A stretch of DNA of 64,000 bases from Bacteroidota bacterium (GTDB taxonomy: Bacteria > Bacteroidota > Bacteroidia > Chitinophagales > Chitinophagaceae): contig JAEZGS010000007.1 in assembly GCA_023437225.1 (NCBI GenBank), forward strand, positions 12,052 through 76,051, read 5' to 3'. The translations under genes and the position numbers were made by a program. Below are positions 26,416-33,304 of this stretch, one piece after another. The notes below the pieces were generated by a model. That model saw only the letters and a list, made by a program, of their open reading frames with translations. It was not told the origin of the DNA and made no database searches. Each line of letters begins with the position of its first letter. Within the stretch, counting starts at the first letter, position 1.

Positions 26416-27042
26416 CTATAATGAAGATTGAAGAGCAATTGTATCAGACGGAGTGTACTTCGCGTCGCGTAAAGCCATGGCCTTCAATAGAGCATTCACC
26501 CGATGCAAGCCGATTTTGTGGGCCCACTCGAAAGGTCCCAACGGATAGCCGGTTCCAAGCTTCATTGCAATGTCAATTTCCTCGCTAGTGCTGATACCAG
26601 ATTCAAGTGTGAAGAATGCTTCGTTGATGATCGATGCAATGATGCGACTGGTGATAAACCCTGGAACATCTGGGGTAAACGAGTATTTCCAACCTAATGA
26701 ATCAAGTACTGTGATTGCTTCCTCAGACAGCGGCGATGCGGATGTGACTTCGATGATGGGTCTTTGCATGAAGCCTGGCCAATCGTTGATGCGGATGCAA
26801 TTCAGTTGAATTTCCCGACAGGTATACTCGTTCGTACCCACAAATAAAGCATTAGACTGTATCGCTTTAAGACGTTGAATGCGTTCCGTATTGAACTCAA
26901 ATTGAAGATCAAAGTGAGCCGCGGCATCTATGATGGCAAGAGAGCTCAGAGAATCGGCCCATTGTATCTCGATCCCATCAGAGGTTTCTTTTTCAAGTAT
27001 CTCTTTCTTAGTGGATTCTTCTGCAAGTATTGCAACGGTCAT
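26416..27042 (-). CDS. 3-hydroxyacyl-CoA dehydrogenase-like protein with degenerate NAD domain
   Basis: 208 residues from the ATG at 27042. The C-terminal 3HCDH domain is well kept (PGFITSRIIASIINEAFFTLESG, then IDIAMKLGTGYPLGPFEWAHKIGL). The N-terminal part (about 1-110) is shorter than a Rossmann NAD domain and has no GxGxxG and no HFFNPP catalytic His, so it is unlikely to be an active dehydrogenase. The reading frame is intact. It is fused in transcription to tsaB (no gap). Role unknown; a pseudoenzyme is inferred. Confidence 0.75.
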   Translation of the reverse strand: MTVAILAEESTKKEILEKETSDGIEIQWADSLSSLAIIDAAAHFDLQFEFNTERIQRLKAIQSNALFVGTNEYTCREIQLNCIRINDWPGFMQRPIIEVTSASPLSEEAITVLDSLGWKYSFTPDVPGFITSRIIASIINEAFFTLESGISTSEEIDIAMKLGTGYPLGPFEWAHKIGLHRVNALLKAMALRDAKYTPSDTIALQSSL

Positions 27043-27045
27043 TTT

Positions 27046-27053
27046 CAAATGTA
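27046..27053 (-). promoter_or_regulatory. -7 box (TACATTTG) before the dehydrogenase-like/tsaB unit
   Basis: Exact TAnnTTTG match on the minus strand, only 3 bases (AAA) before the ATG at 27042. Implies a leaderless transcript. Confidence 0.45.
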
Positions 27054-27061
27054 TATTTTTC

Positions 27062-27069
27062 TACTTTTA
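27062..27069 (+). promoter_or_regulatory. Weak -7 box before the RidA gene
   Basis: TACTTTTA differs from TAnnTTTG in the last base and ends 4 bases before the ATG at 27074. It is back to back with the divergent -7 box at 27046-27053. Confidence 0.25.
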
Positions 27070-27073
27070 TGCA

Positions 27074-27457
27074 ATGGAAAAAAGAATAATCAATACAAGC
27101 ACTGCACCCGCACCCATCGGCCCTTACAACCAGGCTGTGCATGCAGGAAACTTTTTATTTATCTCCGGGCAAATTGCGATTGATCCTTCGACAGGCGATC
27201 TGCGGATCGATGATCTGGAAACAGAAGCAAACCAGGTGATGAACAATCTTCGTGCGATCCTGCATGAAGCACAAATGGATTTTAATAATGTCGTTAAGAC
27301 AACAATTTTCCTCAGTGACATGTCGCTATTTGCACAGGTGAATGAGATCTACGGCAAATATTTCAGCAGTGATTACCCCGCTCGCGAAACAGTGGCCGTA
27401 AAGGGTTTGCCTAAGGGTGTTAATGTTGAGATCAGTGTGATTGCTTATCGTGGATAG
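27074..27457 (+). CDS. ridA: RidA-family enamine/imine deaminase
   Basis: Hydrolyses reactive 2-aminoacrylate and related imines to protect PLP enzymes. 127 residues, the standard size, starting MEKRIINTSTAPAPIGPYNQAV; the key Arg is in YPARETVAVKGLPKGVNVEISVIA and the C-terminal signature is complete. The ATG at 27074 is chosen because it gives the family N-terminus; the longer open frame upstream overlaps the divergent gene. It faces kbl, a PLP enzyme of threonine metabolism, across a repeat array. Confidence 0.93.
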   Translation: MEKRIINTSTAPAPIGPYNQAVHAGNFLFISGQIAIDPSTGDLRIDDLETEANQVMNNLRAILHEAQMDFNNVVKTTIFLSDMSLFAQVNEIYGKYFSSDYPARETVAVKGLPKGVNVEISVIAYRG

Positions 27458-27460
27458 TTT

Positions 27461-27537
27461 AAGAAACGGTAAACAGGAAACGGAGAAACAGGAAACGGAG
27501 AAACAGGAAACGGTCATCCGTTTCCCGGACTCTCCGG
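27461..27537. repeat. Tandem array with perfect closing hairpin between ridA and kbl
   Basis: From 27475 alternating units AGGAAAC (7) and GGAGAAAC (8) repeat three times (27475-27513). The last GGAAACGG pairs perfectly with CCGTTTCC (27506-27513 with 27518-27525, 4-base loop). The pyrimidine arm ends at 27537, immediately before the kbl stop codon (27538-27540). Confidence 0.85.
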
Positions 27538-28725
27538 TTATTTAATTACCTCTAACTCTTTTCCGACCCTGGTGAACGCTTCTATGGCCCTGTCTAAATG
27601 CCTGCGATCATGCGCAGCACTTATTTGTACACGGATACGCGCTTTGCCTTTCGGTACAACAGGGAAAAAGAATCCAATCACATAAATGCCTTCGTCGAGA
27701 AGTTTTGCTGCAAAGTTTTGCGCAACTACCGCATCATAAAGCATGATGGGCACGATTGGATGATCGCCCGGCTTGATGTCGAAGCCGCGACGCGTCATCT
27801 CGTCACGGAAATATCTTGTATTCGTTTCGAGCTTGTCTCTTAATTCGGTGGTTTCACTAAGCAGGTCAAGAACCGCAATGCTGGCACCAACTATGGAAGG
27901 AGCCAGAGTGTTCGAGAACAGGTAGGGGCGTGAGCGCTGTCGCAGCATTTCAATAACTTCCCTGCTACCGCTTGTAAATCCGCCGGATGCTCCCCCAAGG
28001 GCTTTGCCGAGTGTGCCTGTGATGATATCGATCTTACCCATCACGCCCCGGTATTCATGGGTACCACGACCGGTTTTTCCGAGGAATCCGCTGGAATGGG
28101 ATTCGTCGATCATCACAATTGCGTCATACCGATCGGCGAGTTCAACAATTTTATCCAGCTGGGCGATGGTGCCATCCATAGAAAATGAACCATCAGTTAC
28201 AATGATCCTGCTGCGTGCGCCAACTGCAGATTGCAACTGTATTTCAAGATCCTCCATGTCATTGTGCTTGTACCTAAGTCGCTGAGCCTTACACAACCGG
28301 ACGCCGTCAATAATGGACGCATGGTTCAATTCATCTGAGATGATGGCGTCCTGGTCATTGAATAATGGTTCAAAAACCCCACCGTTTGCATCAAAAGCAG
28401 CAACGTACAGTATAGTGTCTTCTGTTCCCAGGAATTTGGATATCTTCCTTTCCAGCTCTTTGTGAATATCCTGGGTACCGCAAATAAAACGAACACTGCT
28501 CATGCCATAGCCGCGGTGATCCACATATTTCTTCGCTGCTTCAATTACTTTGGGGTGCGAAGAAAGACCGAGATAGTTGTTTGCACAGAAATTCAAGACC
28601 GTCTTTCCATTTACACGGATCTCCGCGCCCTGGGCAGATTCTATAATGCGCTCCGTCTTAAACAGTCCGGCAGTCTTGATCTCCTCTAATTCTGTAGATA
28701 TCCTATTAATGAATTGCTGATTCAT
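27538..28725 (-). CDS. kbl: Glycine C-acetyltransferase (2-amino-3-ketobutyrate CoA ligase)
   Basis: PLP enzyme of the threonine degradation route, converting 2-amino-3-ketobutyrate and CoA to glycine and acetyl-CoA. 395 residues from the ATG at 28725: NFCANNYLGLSSHP, the region VMIDESHSSGFLG with the PLP-binding Asp/His, and the Schiff-base Lys in TGTLGKALGGASGG. Serine palmitoyltransferase and 8-amino-7-oxononanoate synthase are close relatives, but the N-terminal residues and VRFICGTQDIHKELE match Kbl best. Threonine dehydrogenase is not in the window. Confidence 0.92.
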   Translation of the reverse strand: MNQQFINRISTELEEIKTAGLFKTERIIESAQGAEIRVNGKTVLNFCANNYLGLSSHPKVIEAAKKYVDHRGYGMSSVRFICGTQDIHKELERKISKFLGTEDTILYVAAFDANGGVFEPLFNDQDAIISDELNHASIIDGVRLCKAQRLRYKHNDMEDLEIQLQSAVGARSRIIVTDGSFSMDGTIAQLDKIVELADRYDAIVMIDESHSSGFLGKTGRGTHEYRGVMGKIDIITGTLGKALGGASGGFTSGSREVIEMLRQRSRPYLFSNTLAPSIVGASIAVLDLLSETTELRDKLETNTRYFRDEMTRRGFDIKPGDHPIVPIMLYDAVVAQNFAAKLLDEGIYVIGFFFPVVPKGKARIRVQISAAHDRRHLDRAIEAFTRVGKELEVIK

Positions 28726-28742
28726 GCGAATGATTTGGGCAG

Positions 28743-28750
28743 CAAATATA
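28743..28750 (-). promoter_or_regulatory. -7 box (TATATTTG) of kbl
   Basis: Exact TAnnTTTG match on the minus strand, 17 bases before the ATG at 28725. Confidence 0.45.
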
Positions 28751-28822
28751 GCAATTCCAGAATCCTCAAATTTTCTTGTAACCTTTTCCATCCCTTATGC
28801 GTCACACCTCAAAACCGAGAAA

Positions 28823-29020
28823 ATGCGACAAAGAACATTGAATAGCTTACTGGTTGTTAGTCTTTTACTGACACTGCTATACATTGTATTTATCGGGGCG
28901 CAAAACATGAGAAAGGTGTACAGCACCCGGGAAAAAGCCGGCAGTACCCGTGGTATCATGCAGGGGGAGTTCCTGATGTGGGAGGGAATGGGCAGTACGG
29001 TATTGAGTCGCGGTTTTTGA
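28823..29020 (+). CDS. Small single-pass membrane protein
   Basis: 65 residues starting MRQRTLNSLLVVSLLLTLLY at the ATG 28823. One membrane helix (about 7-25) is followed by a short polar tail (QNMRKVYSTREKAGSTRGIMQG). No family recognised. It is divergent from kbl and has its own strong terminator 34 bp after the stop, which supports it being a real transcript. Function unknown. Confidence 0.55.
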   Translation: MRQRTLNSLLVVSLLLTLLYIVFIGAQNMRKVYSTREKAGSTRGIMQGEFLMWEGMGSTVLSRGF

Positions 29021-29054
29021 AAAAAGTTTTAGACCTCAGGCCTATAAAGCGTGA

Positions 29055-29083
29055 AAAAAGGAGACAATTCGTCTCCTTTTTCT
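29055..29083 (+). terminator. Intrinsic terminator
   Basis: 11-bp stem AAAAAGGAGAC/GTCTCCTTTTT (29055-29065, 29071-29081) with a 5-base loop, closing the small membrane protein gene. It would also stop transcription from the other direction. Confidence 0.8.
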
Positions 29084-29186
29084 ATTTTTAAAAAAAATCC
29101 GCCCACTGTTGTAACATTTAATCCACTCCTGCGTACCAGTATTAATAAACCTAACCAAAAAGACCTATCGAAGTAGGCCCTGCTTT

Positions 29187-29672
29187 ATGACTGAATTTGA
29201 ATACAACCAGACTGTCAAGGATCACGCGGACCATGTGTATCGCTTTATCCTTAAGAATCTGCGACATGAGGAGGATGCCAGGGATGTTGTCCAGACTGCT
29301 TTTGAGAAGATGTGGGTGAACCGGGATTCGGTAGACTACAGCAAATCGAAGTCATTTTTATTTACTGTGGCCTACAATCAAATGATCGACCACATAAGAA
29401 AAGTGAAGCGCGTTACGCTGAAAGAAGAGTTTCGTGAGGAGGTAAGCGTAATGGATAAACCGGTTCATAACACAAAGAAAGTTCTTGAAGAGGCGCTGGC
29501 CCGTCTGAGTGAGACGCAGAGGACGCTGGTTTTGTTGAAAGACTATGAAGGTTATTCGTACGAAGAGATAGGACAGATCACGGGTTTGAATGAAAGCCAG
29601 GTTAAGGTTTATTTGCATCGTGCCAGGATCCAATTGAAGAACTACCTGGTTAAACCAGAAAATGTTATCTGA
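29187..29672 (+). CDS. ECF-type RNA polymerase sigma factor
   Basis: 161 residues. Region 2 (about 10-75) has DHVYRFILKNLRHEEDARDVVQTAFEKMW and LFTVAYNQMIDHIRK; region 4 (about 100-155) has LSETQRTLVLLKDYEGYSYEEIG and ESQVKVYLHRARIQLK. It directs RNA polymerase to a small set of promoters. The gene 20 bp downstream encodes a membrane protein that is probably its anti-sigma factor, then a barrel protein. A promoter recognised by this sigma factor is likely upstream of 29187 but I cannot pick it out. Confidence 0.93.
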   Translation: MTEFEYNQTVKDHADHVYRFILKNLRHEEDARDVVQTAFEKMWVNRDSVDYSKSKSFLFTVAYNQMIDHIRKVKRVTLKEEFREEVSVMDKPVHNTKKVLEEALARLSETQRTLVLLKDYEGYSYEEIGQITGLNESQVKVYLHRARIQLKNYLVKPENVI

Positions 29673-29692
29673 TAACATTAAAAACAGTAGCC

Positions 29693-30832
29693 ATGAACAT
29701 CAACAGAAATAATTACGAAACATTTTTCCTGCTCTATGTAGATAATGAGCTGAGCGATATTGAGCGGAAAGAAGTTGAGGCATTCCTCGAACAGAATCCG
29801 GATCTCCAAACGGAAATGGATATGTTCATGGAAGTAGTATTGCAGCCTGAGCCAGCCATCGTATTCCCGTCGAAGCAAATGCTTTTCCGGGGGCACAATC
29901 CGGTGAATAGCGACAATTATGAAATGTATTTTGTAATGTACGGGGATAATGAACTGAACGAATCGGATCGTCGTTATGTTGAGCAGTTTGTTCAGGAACA
30001 CCCACAATTCAGCACCGAGTTTGAGTTGATCCAGTCTGCCCGCGTAACACCAGATCTTTCTGTGGTATTTGAAGGGAAGGAGGTTCTGTATCGTCATGAA
30101 AAGCCTGCAGGACGCGTTATTACAATGCAATGGATGCGTGCGGTGGCTGCTGCAGTTGCGTTTGTTTTCATGGTTGGAACCGCCTGGATATTTATTAATG
30201 ACAGTAATAGCGATAAGAACCTTGTTGCTCTCGAGGATACTAACAGAACATCACATACTACGAAGGAGCCATCAAATACAGCGGCAACAAAAAAGAGCAC
30301 CACGCCTGTGGTAAAACAACAACAAGAACCAATGGTAGAAGGGGGTTCTGAAAATAAAGAAACAGATAGAGCTAGTAATAATACAGATATTTCATCGCAG
30401 GCTAAAGGTCGCATCCAGAGCGATAAACGTCAGATTGACACGAAAAATATTTCTCCGGCTGGTAACAATTCAGCTACTCAAATCGTACAATCTTTAAAGC
30501 AACCGGAGATAGCGGATAATGATGTGGATCCACGGGAACTGGCGGCCAATCAAAGGATTGAAGAAACACGTCGCCCGGTGATTGATGAAGCGATTGGAGA
30601 GGAAGAATTGATAGCGCGTAGTAACGGTAAAGCGTCAGCCAGGAGCGCGAACATCAGCGAACCGGTGAATGAGAATGTAACTTTTGTTTCAAATACGTCA
30701 GGCAACAAGAAAAATATTTTACGCGGGTTCTTCCGCAAAGCGACAAGGGTATTGGAAAAGACAACCAATATCGATCCATCAAACAACGATAAGAACCTTC
30801 ATATTGCCGGTTTTGAAATCGCATTGAAATAG
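29693..30832 (+). CDS. Probable anti-sigma factor with duplicated N-terminal domain
   Basis: 379 residues, no zinc-type HxxxCxxC motif. The cytoplasmic part is a tandem duplication: about 8-66 (YETFFLLYVDNELSDIERKEVE) and about 76-135 (YEMYFVMYGDNELNESDRRYVE), each with the acidic helix of ASD-type proteins. One membrane helix (about 148-168) leads to a long Ser/Thr/Asn-rich extracytoplasmic region. Position directly after the ECF sigma gene supports the anti-sigma role; the function itself is inferred. The first copy may bind sigma and the second keep it bound. Confidence 0.7.
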   Translation: MNINRNNYETFFLLYVDNELSDIERKEVEAFLEQNPDLQTEMDMFMEVVLQPEPAIVFPSKQMLFRGHNPVNSDNYEMYFVMYGDNELNESDRRYVEQFVQEHPQFSTEFELIQSARVTPDLSVVFEGKEVLYRHEKPAGRVITMQWMRAVAAAVAFVFMVGTAWIFINDSNSDKNLVALEDTNRTSHTTKEPSNTAATKKSTTPVVKQQQEPMVEGGSENKETDRASNNTDISSQAKGRIQSDKRQIDTKNISPAGNNSATQIVQSLKQPEIADNDVDPRELAANQRIEETRRPVIDEAIGEEELIARSNGKASARSANISEPVNENVTFVSNTSGNKKNILRGFFRKATRVLEKTTNIDPSNNDKNLHIAGFEIALK

Positions 30833-30864
30833 ATAATTAAGCACTAACCAGATAATTTTTACTT

Positions 30865-31695
30865 ATGAAAAGGATATACATACTCCTTGCAGGCATCGCC
30901 TTGACTTTAACGTCCGCAGCCCAGGAGGATTCAACGAAAAGAGAAGCGCAGGAAGCAGACACCATCCAGATTGGAAACATGGTAATCATCAAAGAAGGAG
31001 GTTCTTCGAATGAGCCAATGGATCATGAAAGGAAATGGAGGAAGCGTCAATACAAGCCGTCAAATGTCACTACCAGTTGGATGTTATTTGACATCGGTGT
31101 GAACCAGTTTCGTGATGAAACAAATTATGCACAGGCCATCAGCGCGGGATATCTTCCGGCAGGGGCAAACGAAGATTGGTTCAATCTTAGAAATGGAAAG
31201 TCGATCAACGTAAACATCTGGATCATGATGCAGCGTGTGAACCTCATTAAGCACATCGTTAACCTGAAGTATGGCGTGGGACTGGAATTGAACAACTATC
31301 GGTATACGGAGAACATAAAGTTCCAGGAAACCAAATCGCCGCTTGTTGCAATGAGTACGCTTGATTATAAAAAGAATAAACTTGCGGCAGATTATGTAAC
31401 GGTTCCAATTATGCTAAACTTCAATTTCACCCCAAAGAGAGAGCACGGATTTGGATTCAGCGCAGGGGTGCAGGCAGGATACTTGTATTCATCCAGGCAA
31501 AAGACCGTTGCTGAAGGAGAAGGAAAGAAGAAGTTCCGGGAAGACTTCGACCTGAGAGAATGGAAGCTTGCATATGTTGGAGAATTAACGCTCGGTCCCG
31601 TGAAGTTCTATGGAACTTATGCAATGGAAAGTATGTTTAAGAATACCCTCGATCAAACTCCTTATTCAGTGGGCTTCAGGTGGAGCAATTGGTAA
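30865..31695 (+). CDS. Outer membrane beta-barrel protein of the sigma cluster
   Basis: 276 residues with a signal peptide (about 1-18, ending in TSAAQ). The later part has alternating strands (GFGFSAGVQAGYLYSSR, WKLAYVGELTLGPVKFYGTYAM) and ends in the aromatic residue Trp (YSVGFRWSNW), which is the usual signal for barrel insertion. It is 32 bp after the anti-sigma gene, so it may be the target or a sensor in the sigma system. Its exact family (PorT-like barrels are similar in size) is uncertain. Confidence 0.75.
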   Translation: MKRIYILLAGIALTLTSAAQEDSTKREAQEADTIQIGNMVIIKEGGSSNEPMDHERKWRKRQYKPSNVTTSWMLFDIGVNQFRDETNYAQAISAGYLPAGANEDWFNLRNGKSINVNIWIMMQRVNLIKHIVNLKYGVGLELNNYRYTENIKFQETKSPLVAMSTLDYKKNKLAADYVTVPIMLNFNFTPKREHGFGFSAGVQAGYLYSSRQKTVAEGEGKKKFREDFDLREWKLAYVGELTLGPVKFYGTYAMESMFKNTLDQTPYSVGFRWSNW

Positions 31696-31858
31696 GCGGG
31701 AAACGGGAAGCGGGAAGCGGGAAGCGGAAAGCGGAAAGCGGGAAGCGGAAAGCAGAAAGCGGAAAGCGGAAAGCAGCAAAATGTTTACTATCCGTTTTCC
31801 GTTTCCCGTTTTCTATTTCTATCGCTGTTACTGTTTTCCATTTCCCATTTTCCATTTC
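31696..31858. repeat. Eleven tandem heptamers directly after a stop codon
   Basis: The first unit begins on the base after the TAA at 31693-31695. Units GCGGGAA, ACGGGAA, GCGGGAA, GCGGGAA, GCGGAAA, GCGGAAA and so on run without interruption from 31696 to 31772. A pyrimidine arm (TTTTCCG, TTTCCCG, TTTTCCA, TTTCCCA units, 31795-31858) ends against the stop codon of the convergent transporter gene (31859-31861). Confidence 0.9.
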
Positions 31859-32302
31859 CTATTTCTTATTCACCAGGTACGCGCCGACAACAACAAGTGC
31901 AACGCCGATAAATTTCTGGGTAGTAATAGGAGTAGCATTTAAACCAAGGATGCCGAAGTGATCCATGATCAATGCAGTGACGAGCTGACCGGCAACAAAA
32001 ATTACAAACATATCCGCTGCGCTGATCCGGGCTACTGAAATAATTGTCGCGGTGACGATAAATGCTCCCAGCAAGCCTCCGGTCCACTTGTGCCAATTGA
32101 CATTACTGTAAACCTGTAATGAAGGCAATGCTTCGCGGCTCACAAGCAACAAAATTCCAAGTGCAACGGTACCTACAAGAAAGGAAATGAAAGCTGCTAA
32201 AACGGGGTGCTGTATCGCGGATCTGAGTTGACCATTGACGCCAGCCTGTATACTTATTGCAATTCCCGCAAGCAGGGGAAGCAGGTAAAACATTGTTTTC
32301 AT
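31859..32302 (-). CDS. DMT-superfamily small transporter (YdcZ/DUF606 type)
   Basis: 147 residues, almost entirely hydrophobic, with about five membrane helices (for example AAFISFLVGTVALGILLLV and FIVTATIISVARISAADMFVIFVAGQL). The pattern GLNATPITTQKFIGVALVVVGAYLV at the C-terminus is the DUF606 signature. These proteins are half-size members of the drug/metabolite transporter superfamily; substrate unknown. No paired second copy is adjacent. Between a stop-facing array at its 3' end and another array beyond its start. Confidence 0.85.
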   Translation of the reverse strand: MKTMFYLLPLLAGIAISIQAGVNGQLRSAIQHPVLAAFISFLVGTVALGILLLVSREALPSLQVYSNVNWHKWTGGLLGAFIVTATIISVARISAADMFVIFVAGQLVTALIMDHFGILGLNATPITTQKFIGVALVVVGAYLVNKK

Positions 32303-32400
32303 CCTGCAATTTGCAAAAAGCAGCTTATAAATCTTGTAAGATATTTGAATGAATCAATTGGAAGCCCGCACCTAACGACGTCCTTTCCCTTTTTTTGATT

Positions 32401-32446
32401 TTAATGTCCCATTTCCCATTTTCCATTTCCCATTTCCCATTTCGTC
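32401..32446 (-). repeat. Single-arm tandem array after the L,D-transpeptidase gene
   Basis: On the minus strand GGGAAAT heptamers and the related GGAAAAT (plus: CCCATTT, CCCATTT, TCCATTT and so on), ending 7 bases from the stop codon at 32453. Confidence 0.75.
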
Positions 32447-32452
32447 CCTCAT

Positions 32453-33004
32453 CTATCTCCTAATCACCACTTTGGTTCCAATTGTTACAAAGCCTGCCAA
32501 TTCATCAAGGTCTTTGTTTTTTAGAGATATACAACCCTGTGTCCAATTGGTATAGTCGTCAACTACAATATTGTCGTTCGGCCAGGTTCCGTGTATGCCA
32601 ATACCACCGCCGATGCGGGCATTTTGCGGGATCACTCCGCGTTGTTTGCGCGACTTAAACTTATCCCAGCTTTCCCTGGTGGGATAGTCGAGTGCCAGGA
32701 ACTTGTTCCACTTTGCATGCGGCCGTTTTGTAGTGATTCGAAACGTGCCTTCGGGAGTTCTCTTATCGCCCTCCATATATTTATCGTCCTGGTTCCTGCT
32801 TCCAAAAACAACAGGGTAAGTTGCGTACCATCCCTTTTCATCGAATACCTGCAATTCGTAATCCGATTTGTCGATCAGTATGTATACCGATCCTACGGGC
32901 ATATCGTTGAAAAATCGTTTTTGAACAACCCTTCTTTCGACAATACGGAAAGATAACAACGCAAACGCAAGGATTGCGGGTACAAGGAGGTGTCGTGGTT
33001 TCAT
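32453..33004 (-). CDS. L,D-transpeptidase (YkuD family)
   Basis: Makes 3-3 peptidoglycan cross-links or attaches proteins to the wall. 183 residues with an N-terminal membrane/signal segment (about 5-20). The YkuD motif is complete: GIHGTW, then NWTQGCISLKN, with His and the catalytic Cys in the GCI triplet. The loop LDYPTRESWDKF precedes it. Small for the family, with no PG-binding domain, so likely an anchored periplasmic enzyme. Co-oriented with, but well separated from, acs. Confidence 0.9.
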   Translation of the reverse strand: MKPRHLLVPAILAFALLSFRIVERRVVQKRFFNDMPVGSVYILIDKSDYELQVFDEKGWYATYPVVFGSRNQDDKYMEGDKRTPEGTFRITTKRPHAKWNKFLALDYPTRESWDKFKSRKQRGVIPQNARIGGGIGIHGTWPNDNIVVDDYTNWTQGCISLKNKDLDELAGFVTIGTKVVIRR

Positions 33005-33150
33005 AAATCTCGAAGTTGGTTGCGTAGAGACCAGCGAATAAATAATTTGTTTAATCGGTTTGCCGGAGTAGGGTAGTTTTAAGAAAACGACACAGAAGGA
33101 TTCTTATTTTTCGATAACAATATTTTAGCATGACCGATCAGTGAAGCAGC

Positions 33151-33296
33151 AAATGCGAAATGCTAAATGCAAAATGGGAAATGGGAAATGGGAAACTGAA
33201 ACAGCAACCGGAGATGTATAGCACGCATGTGTTTCTCTGTTTCTCCGTTTCTCCGTTTCTCTGTTTCTCCGATTCTCCGATTCTCCGTTTCTCCTA
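33151..33296. repeat. Facing arrays after acs: heptamers and octamers
   Basis: Plus-strand heptamers AAATGCG, AAATGCT, AAATGCA, AAATGGG, AAATGGG, AAATGGG, AAACTGA at 33151-33199 face eight octamers TTTCTCTG, TTTCTCCG, ATTCTCCG and similar at 33232-33295. The octamer arm ends 9 bases before the acs stop (33305) and is CGGAGAAA in the acs sense direction. The two arms differ in unit length. Confidence 0.85.
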
Positions 33297-33304
33297 TCGC
33301 CCCG

